Shown here: positions 45,991 through 53,511 of the stretch, piece after piece
Numbering within the stretch: the stretch's first letter is position 1
Layout of the letters: the number at the start of each line of letters is the position of its first letter
Assembly (NCBI GenBank): GCA_013695765.1
Contig: JACCZW010000071.1
Span: 1 to 61,287 of the forward strand
Length of the DNA stretch: 61,287 nucleotides
Source: Gammaproteobacteria bacterium
GTDB taxonomy: Bacteria > Pseudomonadota > Gammaproteobacteria > JACCYU01
Direction: 5' to 3'
The notes under the pieces: generated by a model
Database searches by the model: none
Told to the model about the DNA's origin: nothing
What the model saw: only the letters and a program-made list of their open reading frames with translations
Program-made: the position numbers and the translations under genes

Positions 45991-46440
45991 TCACCAAGCA
46001 CTGGCTTCGTGCCGCCGAACGCCTGAGCGCATGCAAGCGACCGCGGCGATCACGCCATCGCCAATGGAGCGCAAGGTCGCGTGCAGGCGCGCCTCGCTCG
46101 CTCGCAGCCGCGCTTCCATCCGCTGCTTGTAAAGCGCGGTCTCAATCGCGGCCAGCAGTTCGCGCTCCTCGAACGGCTTGAGCAGGAAACCATATGGCTG
46201 GGCCTGTTTGGCGCGATGCAGGGTGGCATCATCCGAGTTGGCGGTTAGAAACAGCACGGGGATTATGATCAGGTGCGGGTGAAGCTCTTCCACCAGACGC
46301 AGGGCGTCGCCGCCGGTAGCCACGGTGGCGGGCACGTCGTAACCCAGTTGTTGCAGCGCGGCCTGAATATCGCGCGCCACGATGCGTTCGTCCTCGACCA
46401 CCAGAACGCGCGTCGGCTGGGTCCGCGTTGTTTCGCTCAT
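45991..46440 (-). CDS. Response-regulator receiver protein lacking its phospho-acceptor segment, truncated after a PAS start
   Basis: The 149-residue protein begins like receivers of the ANTAR/PAS-linked type: VLVVEDERIVARDIQAALQQ with acidic pocket E16-D17. It then jumps from HPHLIII (54-60) directly to PVLFLTANSDD, although intact receivers have about 25-30 residues here, including the aspartate that is phosphorylated. The signalling threonine and the lysine (K88 in LLKPFEERELL) remain. After a coiled segment, SEARLHATLRSIGDGVIA is the start of a PAS domain that is cut off by a stop at 45991. The deletion is in frame. It lies five bases after the MHYT kinase gene and should be its partner, but it cannot receive phosphate in the normal way. 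Probably a decayed gene that still reads open. Confidence 0.8.
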   Translation of the reverse strand: MSETTRTQPTRVLVVEDERIVARDIQAALQQLGYDVPATVATGGDALRLVEELHPHLIIIPVLFLTANSDDATLHRAKQAQPYGFLLKPFEERELLAAIETALYKQRMEARLRASEARLHATLRSIGDGVIAAVACMRSGVRRHEASAW

Positions 46441-46445
46441 TTCAC

Positions 46446-48464
46446 TTATCCCGGTTTTGTGGACCGCGCCGCGATCGGGGAAAGATCCGTATCCACAAGA
46501 TCGGCATGCGTGGTCGGGATGCTGCTCATCTCCCGCGCGCGCTGCCTGGGGTTGATGGTAGGGATACTAAGTGTCCAGCGCGCGCCGTTGGCGGTCGCGT
46601 ATTCGATTGAGCCACTGATTTGTTGGGTGAGGTCGCCCACCAGTTGCAGGCCCAGCGATGTGGCTTTAGCCAAATCGAATCCCGCCGGAATGCCGGGACC
46701 GTCGTCGGCGACTATCAGCCGCGCTTGACCGCTTTTATCGGTGGAGTCACTCGCATGCAGGTAAATCGTCAACACGCCGGCGCGGCCATCGGCATACGCA
46801 TATTTGAGCGCGTTGGTTACCAGCTCGTTGACGATCAGACCGCAGGGCACGGCTGAGTCGATATCCAGCGATACCTCGTCGGCCGCGAAATTCAGCGTGA
46901 CCGCGCCCGTGCGATAGGAACGCAGCAGGTGACCCACCAACTGGCGCAGGTAAGCGGCGAACTCCACCCGCGCCAGGGTGTGCTGCTGATACAGTCGCTC
47001 GTGAATCAAGGCCATACTCTTGATGCGGTTCTGCGCGTCCTCGAACATCTCGCGCGTGGTCGGGTCCTGGATGCGTCCCGTCTGCAGGTTCAACAACGAC
47101 GAGATCACCTGCATGTTGTTCTTGACCCGGTGGTGAATCTCCTTCAGGAGTATCTCCTTCTCGGCCAGCGACGCGCGCATCTGCTCCTCGGAGCGCGTGC
47201 GTTCGATGACGATGCCGGCCAGGGACGCGGCTATTTTGATCATTTGTAGCTCATGATCGGACGGTTCGCGCGGCTCGTGGTAGAAGCTCGCAATCGTGCC
47301 TAAGCGCCTGGCTTCGGATGACATGATCGGCTGGTACCAGCAGGCGCGAAGATTGAACCGGCGGGCCAATTCCCGGAACCTGGCCCATGCAGGGTCGGCA
47401 TCAATGTCGCCTATCACCAGCCGTTTCGTCAAAAAGGCCGCGGCGCCATCGATGGTCGCGGTGAATTCCGCTGGCAGGCTGGGCGCGGTCGCGCGCTCGA
47501 AACTCGTGCCCGTATTGTCGATTAGCAGCAAAGCACACAGCATGCCCGGGACCTCGACTTCGACCATTCGCGTGATTTCCTCCAGCGTCGCCGAAAGCGG
47601 GGCACCCGAGGCGACCAGCTCGAGTATTCGTACCTGATTCGCGAGCAGGACATTAGCGCGCGAGAGATCGGTGGTGCGGGATTCCAGCGCGGCGTTCGCC
47701 AGGCGCAGGGTTTCGGCCTGTTTCCAGTGGCGATCCACTTTCCGCTCGGTAAATATCGAAATCAGCAAGGTTGTCAACAGGAGCACGACAGAAAATCCGC
47801 CGATCATGCTCGCCAGCCAGGTGTTGTCGATGAATTGTGGGTTGACCGTGCAGATGCTGTCGGGTGTGAAGATCGCGGCGGCCATGCCCGTGTAGTGCAT
47901 GCCGCAAATCGCCGTGCCCATGACGAGCGCGGCGCCGACGCGTTTCCAGAACGCGGTGAAGAATGTCTCCATGCGCAGTCTCAGCGCGATCCACAACGCA
48001 ACGGCTGCCCCGGCGATGGCGATGATGACGGAGAATGAAAACAGCAATGGATCGTAGCGGATGGGTGGAAACATCTCCATCGCCGCCATGCCGGTGTAAT
48101 GCATGGATGCGATGCCAAAGCCCATCAGGCAACCTGCAACGAGCAACCTGCGGCCGCCCTGGGCTTCGACACTGACCGCCAGCAATGCGAACCCCGAGAT
48201 CAGCACCGCGATCAATAGGGAAACCAGGGTCGTCGGGATGTCGTACGACATCGGTATAGGCAGTCGGAAGGACAGCATGCCGATGAAGTGCATGGACCAG
48301 ATGCCCGTACCCATCGACATCGCGCCGCCGATCAGCCAGCAAGTTTTGCTTTTAACCGTTTTGGCACCGACAACGCCCGAGACGAGATCGAGCGCGACGT
48401 AAGAGGCCAGCGCCGCAACCACGCAGGACAGGACGACGAGCCAGATGTCATAAGAGCCGGTCAT
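46446..48464 (-). CDS. MHYT-domain membrane histidine kinase (HisKA_2/HWE type)
   Basis: The 672-residue protein starts with about seven membrane helices carrying the MHYT repeats: GIWSMHFIGMLSF, ASMHYTGMAAMEM and CGMHYTGMAAAIF. The Met and His residues are proposed to bind copper or sense a gas such as O2, CO or NO. Next come a coiled segment, a GAF-like domain (about 270-415), and a HisKA_2 dimerisation domain with phospho-accepting His in EIHHRVKNNMQVISSLLNLQ near residue 445. The HATPase has NELVTNALKYAY and VADDGPGIP. The C-terminal 40 residues are unstructured. All catalytic motifs are intact. It precedes a receiver gene missing its phospho-acceptor, so the signal output is uncertain. 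Confidence 0.9.
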   Translation of the reverse strand: MTGSYDIWLVVLSCVVAALASYVALDLVSGVVGAKTVKSKTCWLIGGAMSMGTGIWSMHFIGMLSFRLPIPMSYDIPTTLVSLLIAVLISGFALLAVSVEAQGGRRLLVAGCLMGFGIASMHYTGMAAMEMFPPIRYDPLLFSFSVIIAIAGAAVALWIALRLRMETFFTAFWKRVGAALVMGTAICGMHYTGMAAAIFTPDSICTVNPQFIDNTWLASMIGGFSVVLLLTTLLISIFTERKVDRHWKQAETLRLANAALESRTTDLSRANVLLANQVRILELVASGAPLSATLEEITRMVEVEVPGMLCALLLIDNTGTSFERATAPSLPAEFTATIDGAAAFLTKRLVIGDIDADPAWARFRELARRFNLRACWYQPIMSSEARRLGTIASFYHEPREPSDHELQMIKIAASLAGIVIERTRSEEQMRASLAEKEILLKEIHHRVKNNMQVISSLLNLQTGRIQDPTTREMFEDAQNRIKSMALIHERLYQQHTLARVEFAAYLRQLVGHLLRSYRTGAVTLNFAADEVSLDIDSAVPCGLIVNELVTNALKYAYADGRAGVLTIYLHASDSTDKSGQARLIVADDGPGIPAGFDLAKATSLGLQLVGDLTQQISGSIEYATANGARWTLSIPTINPRQRAREMSSIPTTHADLVDTDLSPIAARSTKPG

Positions 48465-49044
48465 TGTCGCTATCCCTCCGGTATTTCACTAACTTCGATC
48501 GATATGCCGCCGCTCCCGCGGACCGGGAAGCCGGAAAATGCAAGCGATTTAACCTTTAAAAGTGAACGCGCGAGAATTTGACTGAACGGTCAATCAAGGT
48601 AGACGAACAGGCACATCCGGGCGAGCGCGTCAAGACGAGCGGCACGCGCCGTGCGACGGGCGGCGGTCAACGGTGAACGGTGAACGGTGAACGGGACGGG
48701 CAAGAGTGCGGCGAGTTAATTCACTCGCCGCAGCGTCGGGCCTTATCTGGTAAGCGCCCCACAGGGGCCGAGCAAACCATTGGCCGCCCGCGGCGAAGGA
48801 CTCATGGGTTGCAGAACCGACGATGCCGACGGTCAATGTGTTAGCTGTAACCGTCGAACTGATAGTGGTTGGCAATAGTGATAAATGTTGTCGTTCCGAG
48901 AGAAGCGAGGAATATTGATCCTGGCGCTACATACACTATGCCCGCATTACGACCATTCGCTCCGCCCCAGATGACAGCTTTTTGACTACCGAATCAGGCG
49001 TTACAGATCCTTGGCATGCAGGGGTTAAGTTACCGCGCCAGGGG
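48465..49044. other. Intergenic region with a short tandem repeat and a possible coding remnant
   Basis: No intact gene in 580 bases. Four 7-base units (GGTCAAC, then GGTGAAC three times) run from 48665 to 48692. On the minus strand, about 48985 to 48840, an open stretch of some 50 codons reads SQKAVIWGGANGRNAGIVYV, then APGSIFLASLG, and ends in TAA; it has no start codon and I do not recognise it. It may be a gene remnant or chance. Confidence 0.45.
48665..48692. repeat. 7-bp tandem repeat (GGTSAAC x4)
   Basis: GGTCAAC GGTGAAC GGTGAAC GGTGAAC without gaps, in non-coding DNA. The copy number may vary between strains by slippage. Confidence 0.8.
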
Positions 49045-49668
49045 TTACCGCGCGTTGGCAGCGGTTTTCTCTTCCAGCGCCGCGATGAGGGCGTCGAAGC
49101 CGTCACGGCTGAGAATCTCCGCGTACTCCGCGCGTTTGAGTGCGAGATCGCTTACGCCGTCGATCACGATATTGACGATACGCCAGCCGCGTTCGTCATT
49201 ACGCAATAGATAATCAAACTGGATTTCGCCACCGTCCGATTTCGTGAACAGGCTGCGTACGCCTGCTACGTCTGCGCTCAGGTCGCCGCTGGACTGGGTC
49301 TCGAAGCGCTCGCCCGAGTAACCATCGAAGCGCTCCGCGTACGTGGAGATGCTGAGCCTGGCGAAGGTTTTGACAAGCTTCGCCTGTTGCGCAGGCTGCA
49401 GTCCGTCCCAGTAGCTGCCCACCGAGATGCGTGAGATCGCGGCGATGTCGTGGCTGCGGCGCACCGCCGGCGCCAGGCGCGCGTAGCGGCCGCGGTAGCC
49501 GAGTTGTTCGGCCGCTTTCATAGCCGATATCAGTTCTTGCTGAAAGCGTTCCACGACCGCGGCGGGCGCCGACTCGATCTCGACCGTGACGCCGGGGGCA
49601 GCCAGCGCGAAAAACAGGGTTACGATCAGCGGAAGGCGTAATAAAGTTACAGTGCGATCAATGTTCAT
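49045..49668 (-). CDS. hpnM: Hopanoid-associated MlaC/Ttg2D-family periplasmic lipid carrier (HpnM)
   Basis: The 207-residue protein has a signal peptide (RTVTLLRLPLIVTLFFALAA) and the MlaC fold: VVERFQQELISAMKAAEQLG, SRISVGSYWDGLQPAQQAKL, TYAERFDGYSGERFE and WRIVNIVIDGVSDLALKRAE. MlaC-type proteins ferry phospholipids across the periplasm; HpnM is the version in hopanoid clusters and is thought to work with the RND-type exporter HpnN. The ATG at 49668 gives a proper signal peptide; an in-frame start eight codons earlier exists. It is the last gene of the minus-strand hpnH-hpnB-hpnM run. Confidence 0.87.
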   Translation of the reverse strand: MNIDRTVTLLRLPLIVTLFFALAAPGVTVEIESAPAAVVERFQQELISAMKAAEQLGYRGRYARLAPAVRRSHDIAAISRISVGSYWDGLQPAQQAKLVKTFARLSISTYAERFDGYSGERFETQSSGDLSADVAGVRSLFTKSDGGEIQFDYLLRNDERGWRIVNIVIDGVSDLALKRAEYAEILSRDGFDALIAALEEKTAANAR

Positions 49669-49753
49669 AAGGCCTGCACGGTGATAAGTCATCGGGCAAT
49701 GTAGTTGTGTAGGGTGTTTTACTCGCCTGGGAAAAATACAAAGGCTATTATAT

Positions 49754-50896
49754 TCACAAGGTTTCTTCGCGGTATACGCGCCCTTTCCAGCTGGCGCGCC
49801 GGCCGCGCCAGTAACCGATGGCTGAGCCCCACGTCATGGCAAGATAGAGCAGGGCGGCGAACGGCAGGGACAGCACCCAGGCGGGCGAGCGCTGATAGAA
49901 CTTCACAATGGGGAAATAGCTGAGCATCATCGTAAACAGCGCGATGCCGCCTACAACACGAGTCCCTGCATGCGCGCTGGTCACCGCCAGCAATGGGATC
50001 ACGAATGCAATAAGCATGGTGATGGTGCAAACACACAGCGCGAATATCGAATAACGCAACTGCGTGAACGCAGTGCGCGAGATCATGCGCCACAGCTCGG
50101 AGAGTTTCTGATTGCGCCGCTGACTTTTCACCGCGTGACTGAGCCCCAGCCAGATGTCGCCACCCGCGCACTTGATCTTGCGCGCCAATGCGCAGTCGTC
50201 GATCAGCTCGCCTTTAAGGGACTCAAAAGCGTCAATCGTATCGAGCATCGATGTCCGCACCAGTAAAAATCCACCGGCCGCGGCGGCGATCCTTGAAGAT
50301 CGCGAATTGCTGAGACCGAAAGGGTAAAGCAGCTTGAAAAAATAAACGAAAGCCGGCATCGAGAATTTTTCCAGCGCGCTGTGCATGCAGGGCGTTGCCA
50401 TCAGCGACACCATATCGAGTCGCTCGTGGTTGAGCTTCTCGCGCACCACGGCCACGATACCCGGCGATAATAAAATGTCTGCGTCCAAAGCCAGGGTATA
50501 CGGCGTGCGGACGAACCGCCGGGCTTGCTCCAGCGCCCACAGCTTGCCGCTCCACCCCGTGGGCAAGGGCGCGCCGCGCAGGATCGTCGGCGTGAGTTCA
50601 GTCACGCTACGCGCTTCGCGTTCCGTGCCGTCCGTGGATTGATCGTCGATGACAATCACCCGCAAACCGTGTCCCTGTTGCGCCAGCGTGCGCAAGGTGT
50701 CAGCGATATGCAAGGCCTCGTTGCGCGCGGGGATTATGACAGTGACATCGTGCAGGTCCACATCAACTCGCGCGGTTGCCGGTGCCAGCCGCTCGCGCGT
50801 ACTCCAGGGTCGCCAGGGTACCAGCATCACGGCGAGCCATAACAGCAGGGCGCCGGTCGTCAGATAAAACCCGGCGATACTGGTCAGGTTATTCAA
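49754..50896 (-). CDS. hpnB: Hopene-associated family 2 glycosyltransferase HpnB
   Basis: The 380-residue membrane protein has an N-terminal helix (TTGALLLWLAVMLVPW), a GT-A domain with VTVIIPARNEALHIADTLRT, the nucleotide-binding VIDDQSTDGTE, a metal-site-like TLALDADILL, and an acceptor region GELIDDCALARKIK. Three to four C-terminal membrane helices follow. This matches the hopanoid cluster protein HpnB, whose precise sugar donor and product are not established. It probably acts on hopanoid or carrier lipids at the inner membrane. It lies 78 bases after hpnH in the same direction. Confidence 0.9.
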   Translation of the reverse strand: MNNLTSIAGFYLTTGALLLWLAVMLVPWRPWSTRERLAPATARVDVDLHDVTVIIPARNEALHIADTLRTLAQQGHGLRVIVIDDQSTDGTEREARSVTELTPTILRGAPLPTGWSGKLWALEQARRFVRTPYTLALDADILLSPGIVAVVREKLNHERLDMVSLMATPCMHSALEKFSMPAFVYFFKLLYPFGLSNSRSSRIAAAAGGFLLVRTSMLDTIDAFESLKGELIDDCALARKIKCAGGDIWLGLSHAVKSQRRNQKLSELWRMISRTAFTQLRYSIFALCVCTITMLIAFVIPLLAVTSAHAGTRVVGGIALFTMMLSYFPIVKFYQRSPAWVLSLPFAALLYLAMTWGSAIGYWRGRRASWKGRVYREETL

Positions 50897-50974
50897 GGTT
50901 CACGAATCACACAACCGGTCGCAGCTGAGCGCAAATCGCGTCAGCACGTAACCGGAGCCGTGCCTGCGCTATGG

Positions 50975-52114
50975 TTAGTGGGCGCTATGCCGGCTGCCGA
51001 TTTGCTCGATCGGGATGCGTATGCCGTCCGCGACACTGCTCTGGGCGTAACTTACGGGACTCTCTGCGTAGCTTATCGGCAATTCCGGCGCCATCGCGCC
51101 CTCGGTGCGGGGCCCGAACATGAAGGTTTGCAGCGCTTGCAACGGGTGCGTGAACGTATCGCTCACCGCCGTCGGCTCATATCCGCAATGTGCCATGCAG
51201 TTCGCGCATTTGGGATTGCGCCCGGTGCCGTAACGATCCCAGTCGGTCTCTTCCATGAGCGCCTTGAAGGTCGGCGCGTAGCCCTCGTCCACCAGCAGAT
51301 AGCATGGCCGTTGCCAGCCGAACACGTTGCGCGTGGGATTACCCCAGGGCGTGCAATGATAGGTCTGGTTACCGGCCAGAAAGTCGAGAAACAGGCTGGA
51401 GTGGTTGAATGCCCAACGGCGTTTTTTGCCGAGCTTGAAAATATCGCGGAACAACTGTTTGGCGCCGGTACGCTGAAGGAACACCTGCTGCTGCGGCGCG
51501 TGCTCGTAGCTGAAGCCGGGCGACACGGTGATGCCTTCCACACCGAGCGCGGTCGCGTAATCGAAAAATTCCGCGACCTCGCTTGCGGATTCGCCCTGGA
51601 ACAACGTGCAGTTCACGGTTACTCGAAAGCCTTTTTCCAGTGCCAGGCGGATAGCCTGCGTCGCCTTGTCGAACACGCCGCCGCGGCACACGGAAGCGTC
51701 GTGCCGTTCGCGGTTGCCATCCAGGTGAATGGAGAACGTGAGGTACGGCGATGGCTGGTAATCGTCGATACGCTTTTCCAGGAGAAGCGCGTTGGTGCAC
51801 AGATAAACGAATTTTTTGCGCGCGATGATTCCCGCAACGATGTCGGGCATTTCTTTGTGCACCAGCGGCTCGCCACCCGCGATTGAGACCATGGGCGCGC
51901 CGCATTCATCCACCGCGCTCAAGGAGTCGGCGACGCTCAGGCGCTGATTTAGGATATCTTCGGGATAGTCAATCTTGCCACAGCCCGCGCAGGCCAGATT
52001 GCAGCGGAACAGGGGTTCCAGCATGAGCACCAGCGGATAGCGCTCTTTCCTTTGCAACCGCTGAGCTAGCAGATAACGGGCGACTCGATACTGTTGACGT
52101 AAGGGCACACTCAT
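50975..52114 (-). CDS. hpnH: Adenosyl-hopene transferase HpnH (radical SAM)
   Basis: The 379-residue protein carries the radical SAM cluster motif C38-x3-C42-x2-C45 in EPLFRCNLACAGCGK, followed by SIAGGEPLVH and a C-terminal DUF3463-like region with cysteines in NPKCANCMAHCGYE. HpnH joins adenosine to diploptene, the first step in making the extended C35 bacteriohopane side chain. HpnG then removes adenine. A tail of about 30 residues after FGPRTEGAM looks species-specific. ATG at 52114. It is divergent from the squalene synthase gene and leads the minus-strand hopanoid operon. Confidence 0.96.
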   Translation of the reverse strand: MSVPLRQQYRVARYLLAQRLQRKERYPLVLMLEPLFRCNLACAGCGKIDYPEDILNQRLSVADSLSAVDECGAPMVSIAGGEPLVHKEMPDIVAGIIARKKFVYLCTNALLLEKRIDDYQPSPYLTFSIHLDGNRERHDASVCRGGVFDKATQAIRLALEKGFRVTVNCTLFQGESASEVAEFFDYATALGVEGITVSPGFSYEHAPQQQVFLQRTGAKQLFRDIFKLGKKRRWAFNHSSLFLDFLAGNQTYHCTPWGNPTRNVFGWQRPCYLLVDEGYAPTFKALMEETDWDRYGTGRNPKCANCMAHCGYEPTAVSDTFTHPLQALQTFMFGPRTEGAMAPELPISYAESPVSYAQSSVADGIRIPIEQIGSRHSAH

Positions 52115-52407
52115 AATAGAAGTTTAATAGTTGCGTTTAACGTTGATAAATTTTCCACATTGCCCCGTCTGGCAATGGTAACGCGAAAAAGCACGAATCT
52201 CAGTTGTCGCGAAGATGTAACATAGAAGTTTAACCGGCGCAAACTTGTTGTTACGATACCCGCGACTTGGCAAAACTCAAGTTGCGTATATTACTTAGAT
52301 AGAATATCGATGCCTGTAATAGTTAATTTTTCCGATTTGAGACTCGTGCGCAGCACCCGAATTGACGGCGCTTATTCGGCATTTATGCGACACTCGGCGA
52401 TCGCGCG
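52115..52407. promoter_or_regulatory. Divergent promoter region between hpnH and sqs
   Basis: This 293-base region is distinctly AT-richer than the genes around it and must hold promoters for both hopanoid operons. A 12-base direct repeat ATAGAAGTTTAA occurs at 52116-52127 and 52222-52233, 106 bases apart, one copy right before hpnH. An AT-rich tract TTGCGTATATTACTTAGATA and AGAATATCG (near 52283-52311) could contain a -10 element for sqs, but spacing to a -35 box is not convincing. Confidence 0.55.
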
Positions 52408-53511
52408 ATGACTGAATTCGCGCGTGCGGTTGAAGCCGATTCGCTGGATGCAAGTGCGCCGCGATGTATGTGTGCAGCACAAGCCCGGCGGTTGACGCCA
52501 GCGGAACGACAGCTGCAGAACCACTTGCTGCTGGGCGTGTCTCGCACGTTCGCGCTGACCATCCCGCAGTTGCCCGCCTCGCTCCGGGACGTCATAGCTA
52601 ACCTTTATCTGCTGTGCCGTATCGTCGACACCATCGAAGACGAACCCGCGCTTGGCGTGGATGAGCAGGTGGCTTTGTGCGCGCAGTTTGTCGACGTAGT
52701 TGAAACCGGCAACGGCGCGCGGGCGTTTTCCGCAATGCTCGCAGCAAAGCTATCCGCCCACACGATTCCCGCCGAGCAGGAGTTGATACGGCGCACACAA
52801 GCGGTAATCGCGATTACACACAGCTTCAGCCCGTCACAGCTGGCGTCCGTAACCCGATGTGTGCGTGTGATGGCGAGCGGCATGGTGGAATTCCAGCACG
52901 TCAAGAACCCGTGCGGACTCGAAGACCTGGATCAACTCGCCCGCTACTGCTACCACGTCGCAGGCATTGTAGGCGAAAGCCTGACCGAGCTGTTCTGCGA
53001 ATATTCGCCGGAAATCGCGCGCCAACGGCAAGCATTGATGCCGCTGGCGGTATCGTTCGGGCAAGGGTTACAGATGACGAATATTCTCAAAGACATCTGG
53101 GACGATCAGCAGCGCGGCGCGTGCTGGCTGCCGCGCAGCGTGTTCGACGAGGCCGGTTTCGACCTTGCCGGTTTAGCACCCGGCGCGTATCGCGCTGAGT
53201 TCGGCGCCGGCCTTGAGCGGCTGATCGCCATCGCCCAGTCGCATCTGGATGACGCGGTAACCTATACCTTGGTGATTCCACGGCGCGAACGCGGCATTCG
53301 CTCGTTCTGCCTGTGGGCGATCGGTTTCGCGGTGCTGACCTTGCGCAAGCTCGGGCGACATCCGGATTTCAGTACGGGGCGTGAGGTCAAGATCTCGCGG
53401 CGCAGTGTCAAGGCAACCATCCTGGTCGCGCGCATGAGCTTAAAGCGAGACCGGCTGATCCGGGGGCTGGTCAATGTCGCGGGCCGGGGTCTGCGAGTCA
53501 CGGGGGGTTGA
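52408..53511 (+). CDS. sqs: Squalene synthase (farnesyl-diphosphate farnesyltransferase, ERG9-like)
   Basis: The 367-residue protein has the trans-isoprenyl head-to-head synthase motifs. The first Asp-rich motif is DTIED (74-78) in LYLLCRIVDTIEDEP, the second is D229-x2-D232-D233 in TNILKDIWDD. SRTFALTIPQLPASLRDVIA is the eukaryote-like squalene synthase start also known from Methylococcus. It joins two farnesyl diphosphates to squalene at the membrane using NADPH. The usual bacterial route uses three genes (hpnC, hpnD, hpnE), none of which is seen in this cluster, so this enzyme probably replaces them. The family also contains phytoene-type synthases; position before shc supports squalene. 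The stop overlaps the shc start. Confidence 0.88.
   Translation: MTEFARAVEADSLDASAPRCMCAAQARRLTPAERQLQNHLLLGVSRTFALTIPQLPASLRDVIANLYLLCRIVDTIEDEPALGVDEQVALCAQFVDVVETGNGARAFSAMLAAKLSAHTIPAEQELIRRTQAVIAITHSFSPSQLASVTRCVRVMASGMVEFQHVKNPCGLEDLDQLARYCYHVAGIVGESLTELFCEYSPEIARQRQALMPLAVSFGQGLQMTNILKDIWDDQQRGACWLPRSVFDEAGFDLAGLAPGAYRAEFGAGLERLIAIAQSHLDDAVTYTLVIPRRERGIRSFCLWAIGFAVLTLRKLGRHPDFSTGREVKISRRSVKATILVARMSLKRDRLIRGLVNVAGRGLRVTGG

Noticed and set aside
50960-51886. Long open frame (308 codons) on the plus strand
   Set aside because: It is the complement of hpnH, which has all radical SAM motifs; high GC makes such antisense frames common.
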